A program made the position numbers and the translations under genes. DNA of 64,000 nucleotides, taken from NCBI GenBank assembly GCA_033344735.1, contig JAWPMW010000001.1, positions 1,804,171 through 1,868,170 of the forward strand, written 5' to 3'. Source of the DNA: Gammaproteobacteria bacterium (GTDB taxonomy: Bacteria; Pseudomonadota; Gammaproteobacteria; UBA4575). This document shows positions 1 through 9,098 of the stretch, in pieces (the stretch's first letter is position 1; each line of letters starts with the position of its first letter). The notes below the pieces were generated by a model. The model was not told the origin of the DNA. It saw nothing but the letters and a program-made list of their open reading frames with translations, and searched no databases.

Positions 1-1107
1 TGCGGTACCTGTTGCAATTAGCTCAAGCATTTCCTTTTTCTTTTTGGCTGGCAACCCTGATGAAAGCCATGCAACCTGGATCCCTAGAGGTAATAGCTGG
101 TTTGTGAAATATCTGTAATGCTGTTCTGCTAATAATTCAGTTGGCGCCATAATAGCTGCTTGATATTGATTTTCTACCGCATACAAACATGCTACTAATG
201 CTACTACTGTTTTACCACTGCCCACATCACCCTGAACTAAACGCATCATAGGGTGGTTAGCACTCATATCTTTTTTTATTTCTTCTAGTACTTTAACTTG
301 CGCATTGGTGAGGTTAAATGGCAAGTTCTGCATAAAAGGTTTGACCAATGACTGATTTGATTTTAGCTGGTAACTTTTACGTAAATTGCTTCTCATACGT
401 ATTTTCATAATACTCAAGTGATGGGCGAGCAACTCATCAAACACTAATCTTTTTTGTGCTGGATGCTTTCTATCAAACAGTGCTTTTTTATCCACCCCAG
501 CATGAGGTTTATGCACTTCATGCAGCATTGCTAAAATTGGCATATCTTTACCAAACATGTCTGGCATATCATGTAGGACGTCTTCAAATTCAGTTTTTTG
601 TTTATCTGCCCATTTAAGTGCTTTGTCTACCAGTGATTGCAGACGTTTTTGTTGCAACCCTTTTGTGGTGGGGTATACCGGTTCAAGTCGGTCAGAAAGA
701 ACAACAGACTCATGTTCTTGTAATACACGATACTGTGGGTGAATCATTTCGATTCGATTAGCTGAACGACGCGGTTCACCAAAACAGAGAACCCGCCCGC
801 CGTCGGCCAAACCTTTTAATTGGCTTTTACTAAAGTGAAAGAAACGAAGAGTTAGTTCACCGGTATCATCCTTCAAAGTTGCCGTCATCATACGCCGTCG
901 CCCAAATACAACCTTGGCGTTATACACTTGGCCCATCACCTGCAATTCATTTTTACAGGTAATATCAACTATTTTTGTAATGACTGTACGATCGTTATAG
1001 CGAAGCGGTAAATGAAATAGCAAATCAAATATGGTAACAATATTTAACTTGGCTAAATTTTCAATAGTCTTAGGCGTGATGCTTGGCAGGTCTTGTAGCG
1101 CGCTCAC
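1..1107 (-). CDS. recG: ATP-dependent DNA helicase RecG (5' part, runs off the window)
   Basis: RecG is a monomeric double-stranded-DNA translocase that remodels stalled replication forks and Holliday junctions. The window holds the first 369 codons. They include the N-terminal wedge/OB region (FDLLFHLPLRYNDRT near residues 33-47), the Walker A motif GDVGSGKT at about residues 293-300, and motif Ia APTELLAEQH near residue 320. The C-terminal helicase lobe lies beyond position 1. The start is GTG at 1107: an in-frame TAG lies six codons upstream and no ATG lies between. It lacks a strong ribosome binding site, and the gap to ridA is only 21 bp, so translation within the ridA transcript is likely. 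The gmk-rpoZ-spoT-ridA-recG order is common in Gammaproteobacteria. Confidence 0.95.
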   Translation of the reverse strand, partial: MSALQDLPSITPKTIENLAKLNIVTIFDLLFHLPLRYNDRTVITKIVDITCKNELQVMGQVYNAKVVFGRRRMMTATLKDDTGELTLRFFHFSKSQLKGLADGGRVLCFGEPRRSANRIEMIHPQYRVLQEHESVVLSDRLEPVYPTTKGLQQKRLQSLVDKALKWADKQKTEFEDVLHDMPDMFGKDMPILAMLHEVHKPHAGVDKKALFDRKHPAQKRLVFDELLAHHLSIMKIRMRSNLRKSYQLKSNQSLVKPFMQNLPFNLTNAQVKVLEEIKKDMSANHPMMRLVQGDVGSGKTVVALVACLYAVENQYQAAIMAPTELLAEQHYRYFTNQLLPLGIQVAWLSSGLPAKKKKEMLELIATGTA

Positions 1108-1128
1108 GATTAAAAATAATGTCTAACA

Positions 1129-1509
1129 CTAAAGTTCTAGCACAGCATCCATTTCAACTTGCGCACCTTTAGGTAGCGAAGCAACACCGATAGCTGCACG
1201 TGCAGGGTATGGTTCATTAAAGTATGTAGACATGATCTCATTCACAGTAGGGAAGCAAGACAAATCTGTTAAAAAGATATTCAACTTAACAACATTATCA
1301 AACGATCCACCTGAGGCTTCTGCAACAGCAGAAAGATTATCAAATACCTGTTTGATTTGATCGTCAATTCCTCCACTCACCAGCTCCATAGTTGCAGGAT
1401 CAAGAGGGATCTGTCCTGATAAATATACGCTAGTACCTACTTTAACAGCTTGAGAATAGGTGCCAATAGCTTGAGGTGCACGATCCGTGGCTATGATCGT
1501 TTTCGTCAT
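1129..1509 (-). CDS. ridA: RidA/YjgF family enamine/imine deaminase
   Basis: This 126-residue protein matches the usual family length. RidA hydrolyses reactive 2-aminoacrylate and related enamine/imine intermediates made by PLP enzymes such as threonine dehydratase, releasing the ketoacid and ammonia. Visible family marks are the N-terminal [16 protein letters not shown] block, SGQIPLDP, and the C-terminal [21 protein letters not shown], whose arginine binds the substrate carboxylate in characterised members. An AAGGAG ribosome binding site precedes the ATG. It lies between spoT and recG in the same orientation, where several gammaproteobacteria carry ridA or trmH. Confidence 0.93.
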   Translation of the reverse strand: MTKTIIATDRAPQAIGTYSQAVKVGTSVYLSGQIPLDPATMELVSGGIDDQIKQVFDNLSAVAEASGGSFDNVVKLNIFLTDLSCFPTVNEIMSTYFNEPYPARAAIGVASLPKGAQVEMDAVLEL

Positions 1510-1543
1510 AGTGCTCTCCTTATTTTAAATTATTACTTAACTC

Positions 1544-3727
1544 TTATCCGCGCATGCGTGAAGCTTTGAGTACATTTGGATTACTGCGCAGTGTACGAAT
1601 AATGCTTGCTAGTTGCTTACGATCCCGCACACCTATAGCAAAAGTAATGGTAGTACTCTTGTCATCTTTATCTTCAAAGACAATATCATCGATGTTTGAA
1701 CCTGCTGCTGCAATGCGAGCAGCTAAGGTAGCAAGCACCCCTCGTTGATTAATTGTTTCCACTCTTACTGCAGCGACAAAGTCTTGTTCATGATCTTCCG
1801 CCCATGTAACAGTAACCCATTTATCTTTGAATGCATTTTTACGATCAATATTACGACAACGTTCTCTATGGATAACCAAACCCTTGCCAGAAGTCATTAC
1901 TCCTATAATTTGATCACCTGGTATTGGACTACAACACTTGCCAAAATTGACCACCACACCTTCGGTCCCACGAATCGCTAAAGGAATTTTCTTTGATGAT
2001 TTTCTTTTCTTTTTTGGCTTAACTTCTTCAAAACCTAATAAGCTCTGTATCATTAACTCAGCAACTCTCTCGCCCAACCCTATTTCTGCATATAAGTCTT
2101 CTAATGACTCTAAGTTGGTGCTTTCAAGTAATCGCGTAATGTCTTTATTATCTACATCGTCAAATGATCGATTATAACCAGAGAATGATTTTTTAAATAT
2201 TCTTTCGCCAAGCTTGATTGCCTCTTCTCTTTGTAAATTCTTAAGATAATGCCGAATATTCACCCTGGCTTTATTGGTGGTGACAAAATTTAGCCAGCTT
2301 GTTTTAGGTCTTGCAGTTGGCGTGGATATTACTTCAACTGTTTGGCCGTTCTCTAAACAGATACTCAGTGGCGATATCCTTCTATCTACCTTTGCAGCTA
2401 CACAAGTGTTGCCTAAATCTGAGTGTACAGCATAAGCAAAATCAACTGCTGAGCTGCCTCGTGGCAATACAATAATGTCACCAGCAGGAGTGAATACATA
2501 AATCTCATCTGGGAATAAATCTACTTTGACACTTTCTAAAAACTCTAATGAGTTGCCCGTGTTTTGCTGTATTTCCATAATTTCAGCAATCCACTTGCGT
2601 GTACTTGCTGGCGCGGCCAGTGAGCCTGACTTGTCATTTTCTGATTTATAAATCCAATGCGCTGCCACACCCGCTTCCGCAATAATATCCATTTCTTCAG
2701 TTCTTATTTGCACCTCTATCACAATACCCTTAGGTCCAAATAGAATAGTATGTAGTGATTGATAACCATTTTTCTTAGGGATTGCGATGTAATCCTTAAA
2801 CTTCCCAGGCACAGGTTTATACAAGTTGTGCACGACACCCATGGTTCGATAACAAGTATCTATATCTTTTACTAATAAGCGAATTGCATATACATCGTAT
2901 ACTTCAGAAAATGTAATACTTTTATCGTGCATTTTCTTATAAATGCTATAAAGATTTTTCTCGCGCCCAAATATTCTGCTTTCTATATTGGCATTTTCTA
3001 GTTGATCACATATAGATGTCTCAACTTCACGCATAATTTGTTTGCGATTCTTTTGGTTTTTCTTAACTGCATTTTTCAATGCGCCATATCGCATTGGATA
3101 CATTGCCTGAAATGCCAGGTGTTCAAGCTCAACTCTAATTTTATGCATACCTAGGCGTTGCGCTATAGGCACATAAATATCTAATGTTTCTTTTGCGATG
3201 CGACGCTTCTTATCGCTACGCATGACACTTATCGTACGCAAGTTATGTAAGCGGTCAGCTAATTTTACAATAATGATGCGTATATCTTGCACCATTGCCA
3301 ACATCATTTTACGGAAGTTCTCTGCTTGCGCCTCTGCGCGCGAAGAAAATGTTAAGTGCGTAAGTTTACTTACTCCATCAACTAAATCTGCAACATCCTC
3401 ACCAAACTTTTCTTTAATTTGTTCTTTAGCTGTAGGCGTATCTTCAATTACATCATGCAAAATAGCAGCTGTAATACTTTGATAATCAAGGCGCATTTCA
3501 GCCATGATTTTAGCTACTGCTAAGGGGTGGTATATATAGGGTTCGCCCGTTAAGCGCTTCTGCCCTTCATGAGCTTCAGCGCTAAACAGATATGCGTTAT
3601 AAATATGCTTAACCTGTGCGGGTTCTAAATAAGTATCTAGTAATTCACATAATTCACTAATTAGAAAGCGCGTAGGATTTACTGCGTTTAATAAGGGAGT
3701 TGAATTGGGAGTGACAGCCGTCGCCAT
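1544..3727 (-). CDS. spoT: Bifunctional (p)ppGpp synthetase/hydrolase SpoT
   Basis: This 727-residue RelA/SpoT homologue makes and degrades the alarmone (p)ppGpp. The hydrolase domain keeps the HD metal ligands H67, H91-D92 and D158 (in KLADRLHN). The synthetase domain follows, with KNLYSIYKKM near 258-266, the KFKD form of the RXKD motif at 309-312, GYQSLHT at 321-327 and EVQIRT at 338-343. RXKD, rather than the EXDD of dedicated RelA, is the mark of bifunctional enzymes, so both activities are expected. TGS (about 400-465) and a C-terminal ACT domain supply regulation. It lies just downstream of rpoZ in the same direction, as in E. coli. Confidence 0.97.
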   Translation of the reverse strand: MATAVTPNSTPLLNAVNPTRFLISELCELLDTYLEPAQVKHIYNAYLFSAEAHEGQKRLTGEPYIYHPLAVAKIMAEMRLDYQSITAAILHDVIEDTPTAKEQIKEKFGEDVADLVDGVSKLTHLTFSSRAEAQAENFRKMMLAMVQDIRIIIVKLADRLHNLRTISVMRSDKKRRIAKETLDIYVPIAQRLGMHKIRVELEHLAFQAMYPMRYGALKNAVKKNQKNRKQIMREVETSICDQLENANIESRIFGREKNLYSIYKKMHDKSITFSEVYDVYAIRLLVKDIDTCYRTMGVVHNLYKPVPGKFKDYIAIPKKNGYQSLHTILFGPKGIVIEVQIRTEEMDIIAEAGVAAHWIYKSENDKSGSLAAPASTRKWIAEIMEIQQNTGNSLEFLESVKVDLFPDEIYVFTPAGDIIVLPRGSSAVDFAYAVHSDLGNTCVAAKVDRRISPLSICLENGQTVEVISTPTARPKTSWLNFVTTNKARVNIRHYLKNLQREEAIKLGERIFKKSFSGYNRSFDDVDNKDITRLLESTNLESLEDLYAEIGLGERVAELMIQSLLGFEEVKPKKKRKSSKKIPLAIRGTEGVVVNFGKCCSPIPGDQIIGVMTSGKGLVIHRERCRNIDRKNAFKDKWVTVTWAEDHEQDFVAAVRVETINQRGVLATLAARIAAAGSNIDDIVFEDKDDKSTTITFAIGVRDRKQLASIIRTLRSNPNVLKASRMRG

Positions 3728-3752
3728 ATAAAGCTAAACCAGCCGGGCTGTT

Positions 3753-4115
3753 TTACTGCTCCTGCTCAGAGCCGTCAGTTGCGGGAACTGCATTTGGCTC
3801 AGTACTCTCGGACTGTAACTGACTTAACTCAATACCAATTTCTGCATGAAGCGCTGCGGCTAACGCATCAACTTCACCAATCTCTTCAGAGAGTAATTCC
3901 TCAGAGCTACTAAGTGGCGTTTCCTTAAGAGACTCTTCAGTAATTAACTCATCAGCAATTTCCCTAAGAGCCACAACCGTCGGCTTATCGTTTTCCCATT
4001 CAACTAAAGGCTCAGTGCCCATGGCTATCTGTCTGGCGCGCTTACTCGCTACCATTATGAGTTTAAAACGGTTATCAATTTTTTCTAAGCAATCTTCTAC
4101 GGTTACGCGTGCCAC
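3753..4115 (-). CDS. rpoZ: DNA-directed RNA polymerase omega subunit
   Basis: Omega assists folding and assembly of the beta-prime subunit and forms part of a ppGpp-binding site on RNA polymerase, which fits its position directly before spoT. The first 60 residues are typical: [28 protein letters not shown] and the [15 protein letters not shown] block. At 120 residues it is longer than the roughly 90-residue E. coli subunit. The excess is an acidic, Ser/Glu-rich tail after residue 65 that is probably disordered. The start is GTG, preceded by an AGGAG ribosome binding site. Confidence 0.95.
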   Translation of the reverse strand: MARVTVEDCLEKIDNRFKLIMVASKRARQIAMGTEPLVEWENDKPTVVALREIADELITEESLKETPLSSSEELLSEEIGEVDALAAALHAEIGIELSQLQSESTEPNAVPATDGSEQEQ

Positions 4116-4198
4116 GCTTTTCTCCTGTTATATAAATGTTTCCTAATGTTCAAAGTGTAGTCGATTTTACTCTTATAAACTACTTATCTTATGGAACA

Positions 4199-4828
<630 letters not shown>

Positions 4829-4846
4829 TTAAAGACCCATTCAAAC

Positions 4847-4876
4847 AAAAGGCCCTAGTAAATGCCAGGGCCTTTT
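4847..4876 (-). terminator. Intrinsic terminator after the OmpA-like lipoprotein gene
   Basis: A GGCCCT/AGGGCC stem (4851-4856 with 4867-4872) has a 10-nt loop and is flanked by A and T runs, so it reads as a rho-independent terminator on both strands. On the minus strand it lies between the lipoprotein stop and gmk, separating the two units. Confidence 0.8.
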
Positions 4877-4899
4877 CAATATTCGATCTAAATGTCTAA

Positions 4900-5577
4900 T
4901 TAACTTGAGGTAATTGGCACAAGAGCTATTTCCACACGGCGATTTAATGCGCGACCTTGATCGGTATCATTACTTGCAATTGGATAGCTTTCTCCATATC
5001 CATAATCCTGCAATCGGCCTGGATTGATCTCTCTGCTTCCAAAGTACTCCGCTACACTTATCGCCCGCCTCTCAGATAATTCCTGATTGTATTGTTCTGA
5101 GCCAGTGCTATCTGTGTGCCCCATAACTTCAATTAAGGTCTTATCATATTCGTTAACAACAATTGTTACTGAATCAAGCACTTGGTAAAAGCTACTACTA
5201 ATATCTGCACTATCTACAGCAAATGAAATATGACTAGGCATGTTGAGAATAATGTTATCTCCATCACGTGTGACGCTGACACCTGTTCCTGCCAACTTTT
5301 GACGCAATTTTGCTTCCTGCACATCCATGTAGTAACCCACACTTCCACCGGCAATTGCTCCCAACCCCGCACCTATCAATGCCCTTTTTCTTCGTTCACG
5401 GCCATCATCACCACTAATCAAACCTACAACAGCTCCTGCTGCGGCGCCTATTCCTGCACCTTTAACGGCATTACTAGTCTGTTGCTCCCCTGTGTATGGA
5501 TTAATTGTTGAGCATGCGCCCAGACTAAAAACTATACTTGTAGCTATTGCTAAAATTGTGATGCGTTTCAATCTCAT
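4900..5577 (-). CDS. OmpA-family outer-membrane lipoprotein with glycine-zipper segment (YiaD-like)
   Basis: This 225-residue lipoprotein has a signal peptide ending in a lipobox LGAC, with the acylated Cys at residue 22. A Gly/Ala-rich glycine-zipper region (about 40-85, GAGIGAAAGAVVGLISGD and GAGLGAIAGGSVGYYMD) is followed by an OmpA C-terminal peptidoglycan-binding domain (about 110-220). The latter holds the typical GHTDSTGS, NQELSERRAISVAEYF and NRRVEI motifs. It probably tethers the outer membrane to the murein, as its relatives YiaD and Pal do. It is a single-gene unit with a terminator downstream. The exact physiological role cannot be read from sequence. Confidence 0.88.
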   Translation of the reverse strand: MRLKRITILAIATSIVFSLGACSTINPYTGEQQTSNAVKGAGIGAAAGAVVGLISGDDGRERRKRALIGAGLGAIAGGSVGYYMDVQEAKLRQKLAGTGVSVTRDGDNIILNMPSHISFAVDSADISSSFYQVLDSVTIVVNEYDKTLIEVMGHTDSTGSEQYNQELSERRAISVAEYFGSREINPGRLQDYGYGESYPIASNDTDQGRALNRRVEIALVPITSS

Positions 5578-5790
5578 ACGTTAATCCTCTGTTTTAAAAT
5601 TTTGTGAACTGATACTTAGAAACAAACACTGTGAGAAAGTTCGCAACCGTAAATCTCTGAATTTTCACCATATATCGGCCGAACATTTAGCTATATCTTA
5701 AAAATGCTGAGCACGCTCTACTAATCACATTTTTGAATTTACAATTCATGTATATATGTTCGAACGAAAAAATTCTTTAGGGTAATCTCA

Positions 5791-6360
5791 ATGGAGCCTA
5801 GCTCAGAAATTAATTGGCCAAGTTTAAAGGACTCGGATCCTTTAGCGACACTTAGTAGAGTAGAAAAAACTGTCGATCCAGGCAACGATACACTGGATTC
5901 TAGTCTCAAAGAAGTTGATAGATGGGCGCATCACATCTTAAAAGATGCTGGCCTACCTACAGAAATTAATGCACTTCAGGCAAGGCTTGATAATATCAAG
6001 GAAGGCTCTAGCTCGTGGTATGCAGGGAATAGCTTGCTGCAATCTTTTACTTTACGTTCGGCTTTAGATAGTGGAGACCAGGCAACTACTATTCTTCTTG
6101 GATTTTTATTAGCTGATTTTCGTTGGCAGGGTTACTTTGCTCAAGATCGTGAACAACTACTTAAAGACCAAAAATCAGTTGAAGAAATTTTAAATAAAGC
6201 TAGTAACGATGAACTTGAAATTGAAACTTATAGTGCAGCAATGAATGCGCTTAAGAAAAAATATCCACATTGTACAATTAACGCATTACGCTTATTACTT
6301 TCTAACAAACTCAATGTTAGCAAGCAGCGTTTAGATGATTTAGATATTCGTCCTGAATAA
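5791..6360 (+). CDS. Protein of unknown function, first of a tandem paralogous pair
   Basis: I do not recognise this 189-residue acidic, soluble protein. It has no signal peptide, membrane segment or known catalytic motif, and looks mainly helical. It resembles the next gene product over its whole length. The C-termini align closely (KKYPHCTINALRLLLSNKLNVSK with EEYPEYTLTAIRVMTAEKLGVTR), both closing on LDI-[RK]-P. A mid-section pattern L..R, S..W, L...L..A, G...T..L also matches. The C-terminal module resembles a small helical DNA- or protein-binding fold, but this is inference. An AGGG ribosome binding site lies 8 nt before the ATG. It is 11 bp from the next gene, so the two are co-transcribed, divergent from the OmpA lipoprotein. 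Confidence 0.75.
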   Translation: MEPSSEINWPSLKDSDPLATLSRVEKTVDPGNDTLDSSLKEVDRWAHHILKDAGLPTEINALQARLDNIKEGSSSWYAGNSLLQSFTLRSALDSGDQATTILLGFLLADFRWQGYFAQDREQLLKDQKSVEEILNKASNDELEIETYSAAMNALKKKYPHCTINALRLLLSNKLNVSKQRLDDLDIRPE

Positions 6361-6371
6361 TAATTAAAATT

Positions 6372-7154
6372 ATGGAAAATAATAAAGGCATGGAAACTAG
6401 CCCGCTAACAAAAGAGCTATACTCAATCGATTGGGCCGTACGTTTTGATGAATTTCGGAAATATGATCAAACTAGTTATACTGACTTGCATCAGTTATTA
6501 GCCAAGATCGAAAACATAGTTGAGAGCGAAATCGATAGTGATGATGGTGATCTCAATGATACTAAAGTTCTAAAAGATAGATTTAGTAAGGCTGAAGTAG
6601 AATCTCCTCAATGGCATCGCTTATCTATTTTGATTCACCTTAAGATTGTACTTGCTGCCATACCTAAAGGATTAACATCAACCGCCACATTAAGCGCCAT
6701 TCAAATCATGGAGCATATGTGGAAGATATTAAGCAAAGAGCAACAAGCATCTCAAAGTTCAATTATTCAAACTAAAGCAAAACCAAAGGCCAAAGTTATT
6801 AAAGCTGCTCCTGAGCCAGCGCCACGAAAAAAATCTACAACGGCTAAGTCAACCGCTAACCCTAAGAATACTAATAAGCACCCTGCAAAAACAGCTAACA
6901 AAACCGCATCAAGTAAACGTAAAAACAATGACACTCAGACAGAGAATGTTGTTATCAAAAAGCTTGCCGAAGAAGCTGGGCTCGAGGATAAATCCATGGA
7001 GACAAGATGTTATGAGGTTGCATGCTCGTTAGCAGAAGAGTACCCAGAGTACACTCTCACAGCTATACGGGTAATGACAGCTGAAAAGCTTGGTGTAACA
7101 CGACAATTCGTAGAAAATTTAGATATCAAGCCAGCACGCTTCAAAAAAGCCTGA
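6372..7154 (+). CDS. Protein of unknown function with Lys/Ala-rich linker, second of the tandem pair
   Basis: I do not recognise this 260-residue protein. An acidic N-terminal helical region (about 1-125) matches the middle of the preceding protein. It is followed by a low-complexity Lys/Ala/Pro/Thr linker (about 135-190, with AKPKAKV and KTANKTASSKRK). The C-terminal module (about 205-255) shares the YP-T-A-R-KL-V-Q-LDIKP pattern with the upstream gene. The basic linker resembles histone-H1-like tails of bacterial nucleoid proteins, so nucleic-acid binding is possible but unproven. No strong ribosome binding site precedes the first ATG; an alternative ATG at 6390 has AAAGG just before it. 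Confidence 0.72.
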   Translation: MENNKGMETSPLTKELYSIDWAVRFDEFRKYDQTSYTDLHQLLAKIENIVESEIDSDDGDLNDTKVLKDRFSKAEVESPQWHRLSILIHLKIVLAAIPKGLTSTATLSAIQIMEHMWKILSKEQQASQSSIIQTKAKPKAKVIKAAPEPAPRKKSTTAKSTANPKNTNKHPAKTANKTASSKRKNNDTQTENVVIKKLAEEAGLEDKSMETRCYEVACSLAEEYPEYTLTAIRVMTAEKLGVTRQFVENLDIKPARFKKA

Positions 7155-7253
7155 TTATTCATATACTTAGCTCATTGCTAAAGACTCACGCGTTCCTATT
7201 GTACGGATCTCGCTAAGCCAATATAATCTCAGTCACAGTTCTTAGCTGCTTAC

Positions 7254-7259
7254 TATAAT
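7254..7259 (+). promoter_or_regulatory. Candidate -10 element of the microprotein gene
   Basis: A perfect TATAAT lies 19 nt before the microprotein start codon. No good -35 box stands at the expected spacing. If used, the untranslated leader would be only about a dozen bases, containing the CTGGAG ribosome binding site. Confidence 0.4.
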
Positions 7260-7277
7260 AAATTTACTGGAGTTCCA

Positions 7278-7358
7278 ATGAACTATGATGTTCCTGCACT
7301 ATTAGTTGGCGTTGCTGTTGTTGTAATTGCAATTGTAATGGCCTTTGTATTTGTCTAA
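7278..7358 (+). CDS. 26-residue single-pass membrane microprotein (unknown function)
   Basis: This short frame encodes MNYDVPALLVGVAVVV followed by IAIVMAFVFV. That is a short polar N-terminus and then about 20 uninterrupted hydrophobic residues, one transmembrane helix. It has an independent transcription-unit layout: TATAAT upstream, CTGGAG ribosome binding site 5 nt before ATG, stop TAA, and an intrinsic terminator 15 bp after the stop. Its size resembles subunit-like microproteins such as KdpF or CydX, but I see no sequence match and no partner gene beside it. The neighbours are the tandem unknown pair upstream and convergent phoU downstream. Too short for routine gene finders; real translation needs testing. 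Confidence 0.6.
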   Translation: MNYDVPALLVGVAVVVIAIVMAFVFV

Positions 7359-7372
7359 TAGCTAATAATCAC

Positions 7373-7407
7373 AAAAAAAGCCCCGCAAAATTTGTGGGGC
7401 TTTTTTT
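7373..7407 (+). terminator. Bidirectional intrinsic terminator between the microprotein gene and phoU
   Basis: A GCCCC/GGGGC stem extended by seven A-T pairs (7373-7384 with 7396-7407) leaves an 11-nt loop. It carries a run of seven T on the plus strand and a matching run on the minus strand, so it can end the microprotein transcript and the phoU/pst transcript. Confidence 0.88.
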
Positions 7408-7435
7408 ATGAATACAAATATTTTTTTCTAGGCGA

Positions 7436-8155
7436 TCAGGGCTTTTTCTGAAATTCAGCCAGTGCTTGTTTAAAACTTGTATGACGGACATCCTTACCTT
7501 CAACCGTAAAGATGACATACTCACAGATATTCTTCGCATGATCTCCTATGCGTTCAAGAGCACGTGCGCACCACATGACTTTTAACCCTCTTTCAACAGA
7601 AGAGCGATCTTCAGTCATTGATTTAATAAGTTTGCGTGTAATGACGTCGTATTCTTTATTGATAGCTTTATCTGTCGCTGCTGTTTGAAAAGCACTTGCA
7701 ACATCCATGCGTGCAAAAGCATCTAATGACTCCCGCAAAATTGTTTTTACTTGATCGCCTAACAACTTGAGTTCTGAAAAATACATTTCATTACGTTCTT
7801 CACTAGCAAGATCGACTGCATAACGTCCAATTTTCTCTGCTTCATCACCAATGCGTTCAAGATCTGTAATAGTTTTAATAATCGCTACAACCAAACGTAA
7901 GTCGCCCGCAGTTGGCTGCCTTAAAGCTATAATGTGATTACACTCTTCGTCAATCGCCACTTCCATGGAATTGACCTGGTAATCATTCGTCGCTACCTGT
8001 TCAGCCAAACTACTATCAGAATTAACCAAAGCTAATAAACTATTTTCGACTTGTTTCTCAACAAGCCCACCCATATTTAAAACCTTGTTTCGAGTTGACT
8101 CTAGGTCCTCATCAAACTGGTGAAGTATGTGTTGTCCTGCATTTTGTATAGACAT
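7436..8155 (-). CDS. phoU: Phosphate-specific transport system accessory protein PhoU
   Basis: PhoU couples the PstSCAB transporter to the PhoR kinase and represses the Pho regulon when phosphate is plentiful. This 239-residue protein has the two tandem three-helix PhoU domains, each with the metal-associated E/D-rich signature. The first has TITDLERIGDEAEKIGRYA (about residues 92-110), the second ALERIGDHAKNICEYVI (about 197-213). It is the last gene of pstS-pstC-pstA-pstB-phoU and ends at a terminator. Confidence 0.96.
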   Translation of the reverse strand: MSIQNAGQHILHQFDEDLESTRNKVLNMGGLVEKQVENSLLALVNSDSSLAEQVATNDYQVNSMEVAIDEECNHIIALRQPTAGDLRLVVAIIKTITDLERIGDEAEKIGRYAVDLASEERNEMYFSELKLLGDQVKTILRESLDAFARMDVASAFQTAATDKAINKEYDVITRKLIKSMTEDRSSVERGLKVMWCARALERIGDHAKNICEYVIFTVEGKDVRHTSFKQALAEFQKKP

Positions 8156-8182
8156 AACTATTCAACCCTACAATTGTATTAT

Positions 8183-8222
8183 ATGCATTGTATATACATT
8201 TGCATGCTTTGTATATACGTTT
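8183..8222. repeat. Two near-identical 19-bp direct repeats in the pstB-phoU gap
   Basis: ATGCATTGTATATACATTT (8183-8201) and ATGCTTTGTATATACGTTT (8204-8222) differ at two positions and repeat with a 21-bp period, two helical turns. Each has the palindrome GTATATAC at its core. Function unknown; an operator or an mRNA-processing region are both possible. Confidence 0.6.
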
Positions 8223-8242
8223 AATAAATTTATTTCCACCAT

Positions 8243-9064
8243 CTATCCATAACGTCCGGTAATGTAGTCTTCTGTCTTTTTCTCTGCTGGATTAGTAAAG
8301 AGCTTATCAGTCGCATCAAACTCAATTAATTCACCAAGATACAAGAAAGCAGTGTAGTCAGAAACGCGTGCGGCTTGTTGCATATTATGCGTTACTATCA
8401 CCACTGTATACTGAGACTTCAGTTCAAAAATTAGCTCTTCAATTTTTAATGTAGATATTGGATCAAGTGCAGAAGCGGGTTCATCTAAAAGCAGAACTTC
8501 AGGTTGAATTGCAATTGCTCTGGCAATCACTAATCGTTGTTGCTGACCTCCAGAAAGTGCAAATGCATTTTCTTGCAAGCGACTCCCCACCTCATCCCAG
8601 AGTGCTGCACGCTTTAGTGACCATTCAACAGTATCTTCAATTTCTCTTTTATTTGACACACCTTGTAAACGAAGACCGTACGCGACATTTTCAAATATAG
8701 ATTTTGGAAATGGATTAGGCTTTTGAAACACCATGCCTACTCTTCTTCGCAAATCTGTAACATTTACACTTCGATCATAAATATCCTCGCCTCTTAACAG
8801 CATTTCACCTTTAAGTGTGACGCTATCAACAAGGTCATTCATTCGATTCATACAACGTAGCAGTGTTGATTTTCCGCAACCACTTGGCCCAATAAACGCG
8901 GTCACTCGACTTGCAGGAATGTTCAAATTAATATCAAACAATGCTTGCTTATCACCATAGAAAAGTGAAAAGTCTTTGCATTGCAAACAAATTTCTTCGT
9001 CTTCGATCTTTTTAGATTCCTTCCCTTGAAAGACCTGATCGGATACTGGGGTATCAATAGTCAT
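8243..9064 (-). CDS. pstB: Phosphate ABC transporter ATP-binding protein PstB
   Basis: This ATPase powers high-affinity phosphate import with the PstC/PstA channel. It has 273 residues. Walker [10 protein letters not shown] lies at 59-67, a Q-loop in [11 protein letters not shown], signature [14 protein letters not shown], Walker [13 protein letters not shown], and the switch His in [14 protein letters not shown]. The N-terminal 25 residues before the core are longer than in E. coli and weakly conserved. An 87-bp gap carrying direct repeats separates it from phoU. Confidence 0.97.
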   Translation of the reverse strand: MTIDTPVSDQVFQGKESKKIEDEEICLQCKDFSLFYGDKQALFDINLNIPASRVTAFIGPSGCGKSTLLRCMNRMNDLVDSVTLKGEMLLRGEDIYDRSVNVTDLRRRVGMVFQKPNPFPKSIFENVAYGLRLQGVSNKREIEDTVEWSLKRAALWDEVGSRLQENAFALSGGQQQRLVIARAIAIQPEVLLLDEPASALDPISTLKIEELIFELKSQYTVVIVTHNMQQAARVSDYTAFLYLGELIEFDATDKLFTNPAEKKTEDYITGRYG

Positions 9065-9098
9065 AAATTAGTTGCTCAATATATTATTACTACTTTTA

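Noticed and set aside
5684-5765. Small palindromes TCGGCCGA and GTTCGAAC between the OmpA-like gene and the tandem pair as operators
   Set aside because: Only 8 bp each, with different sequences; they may occur by chance.
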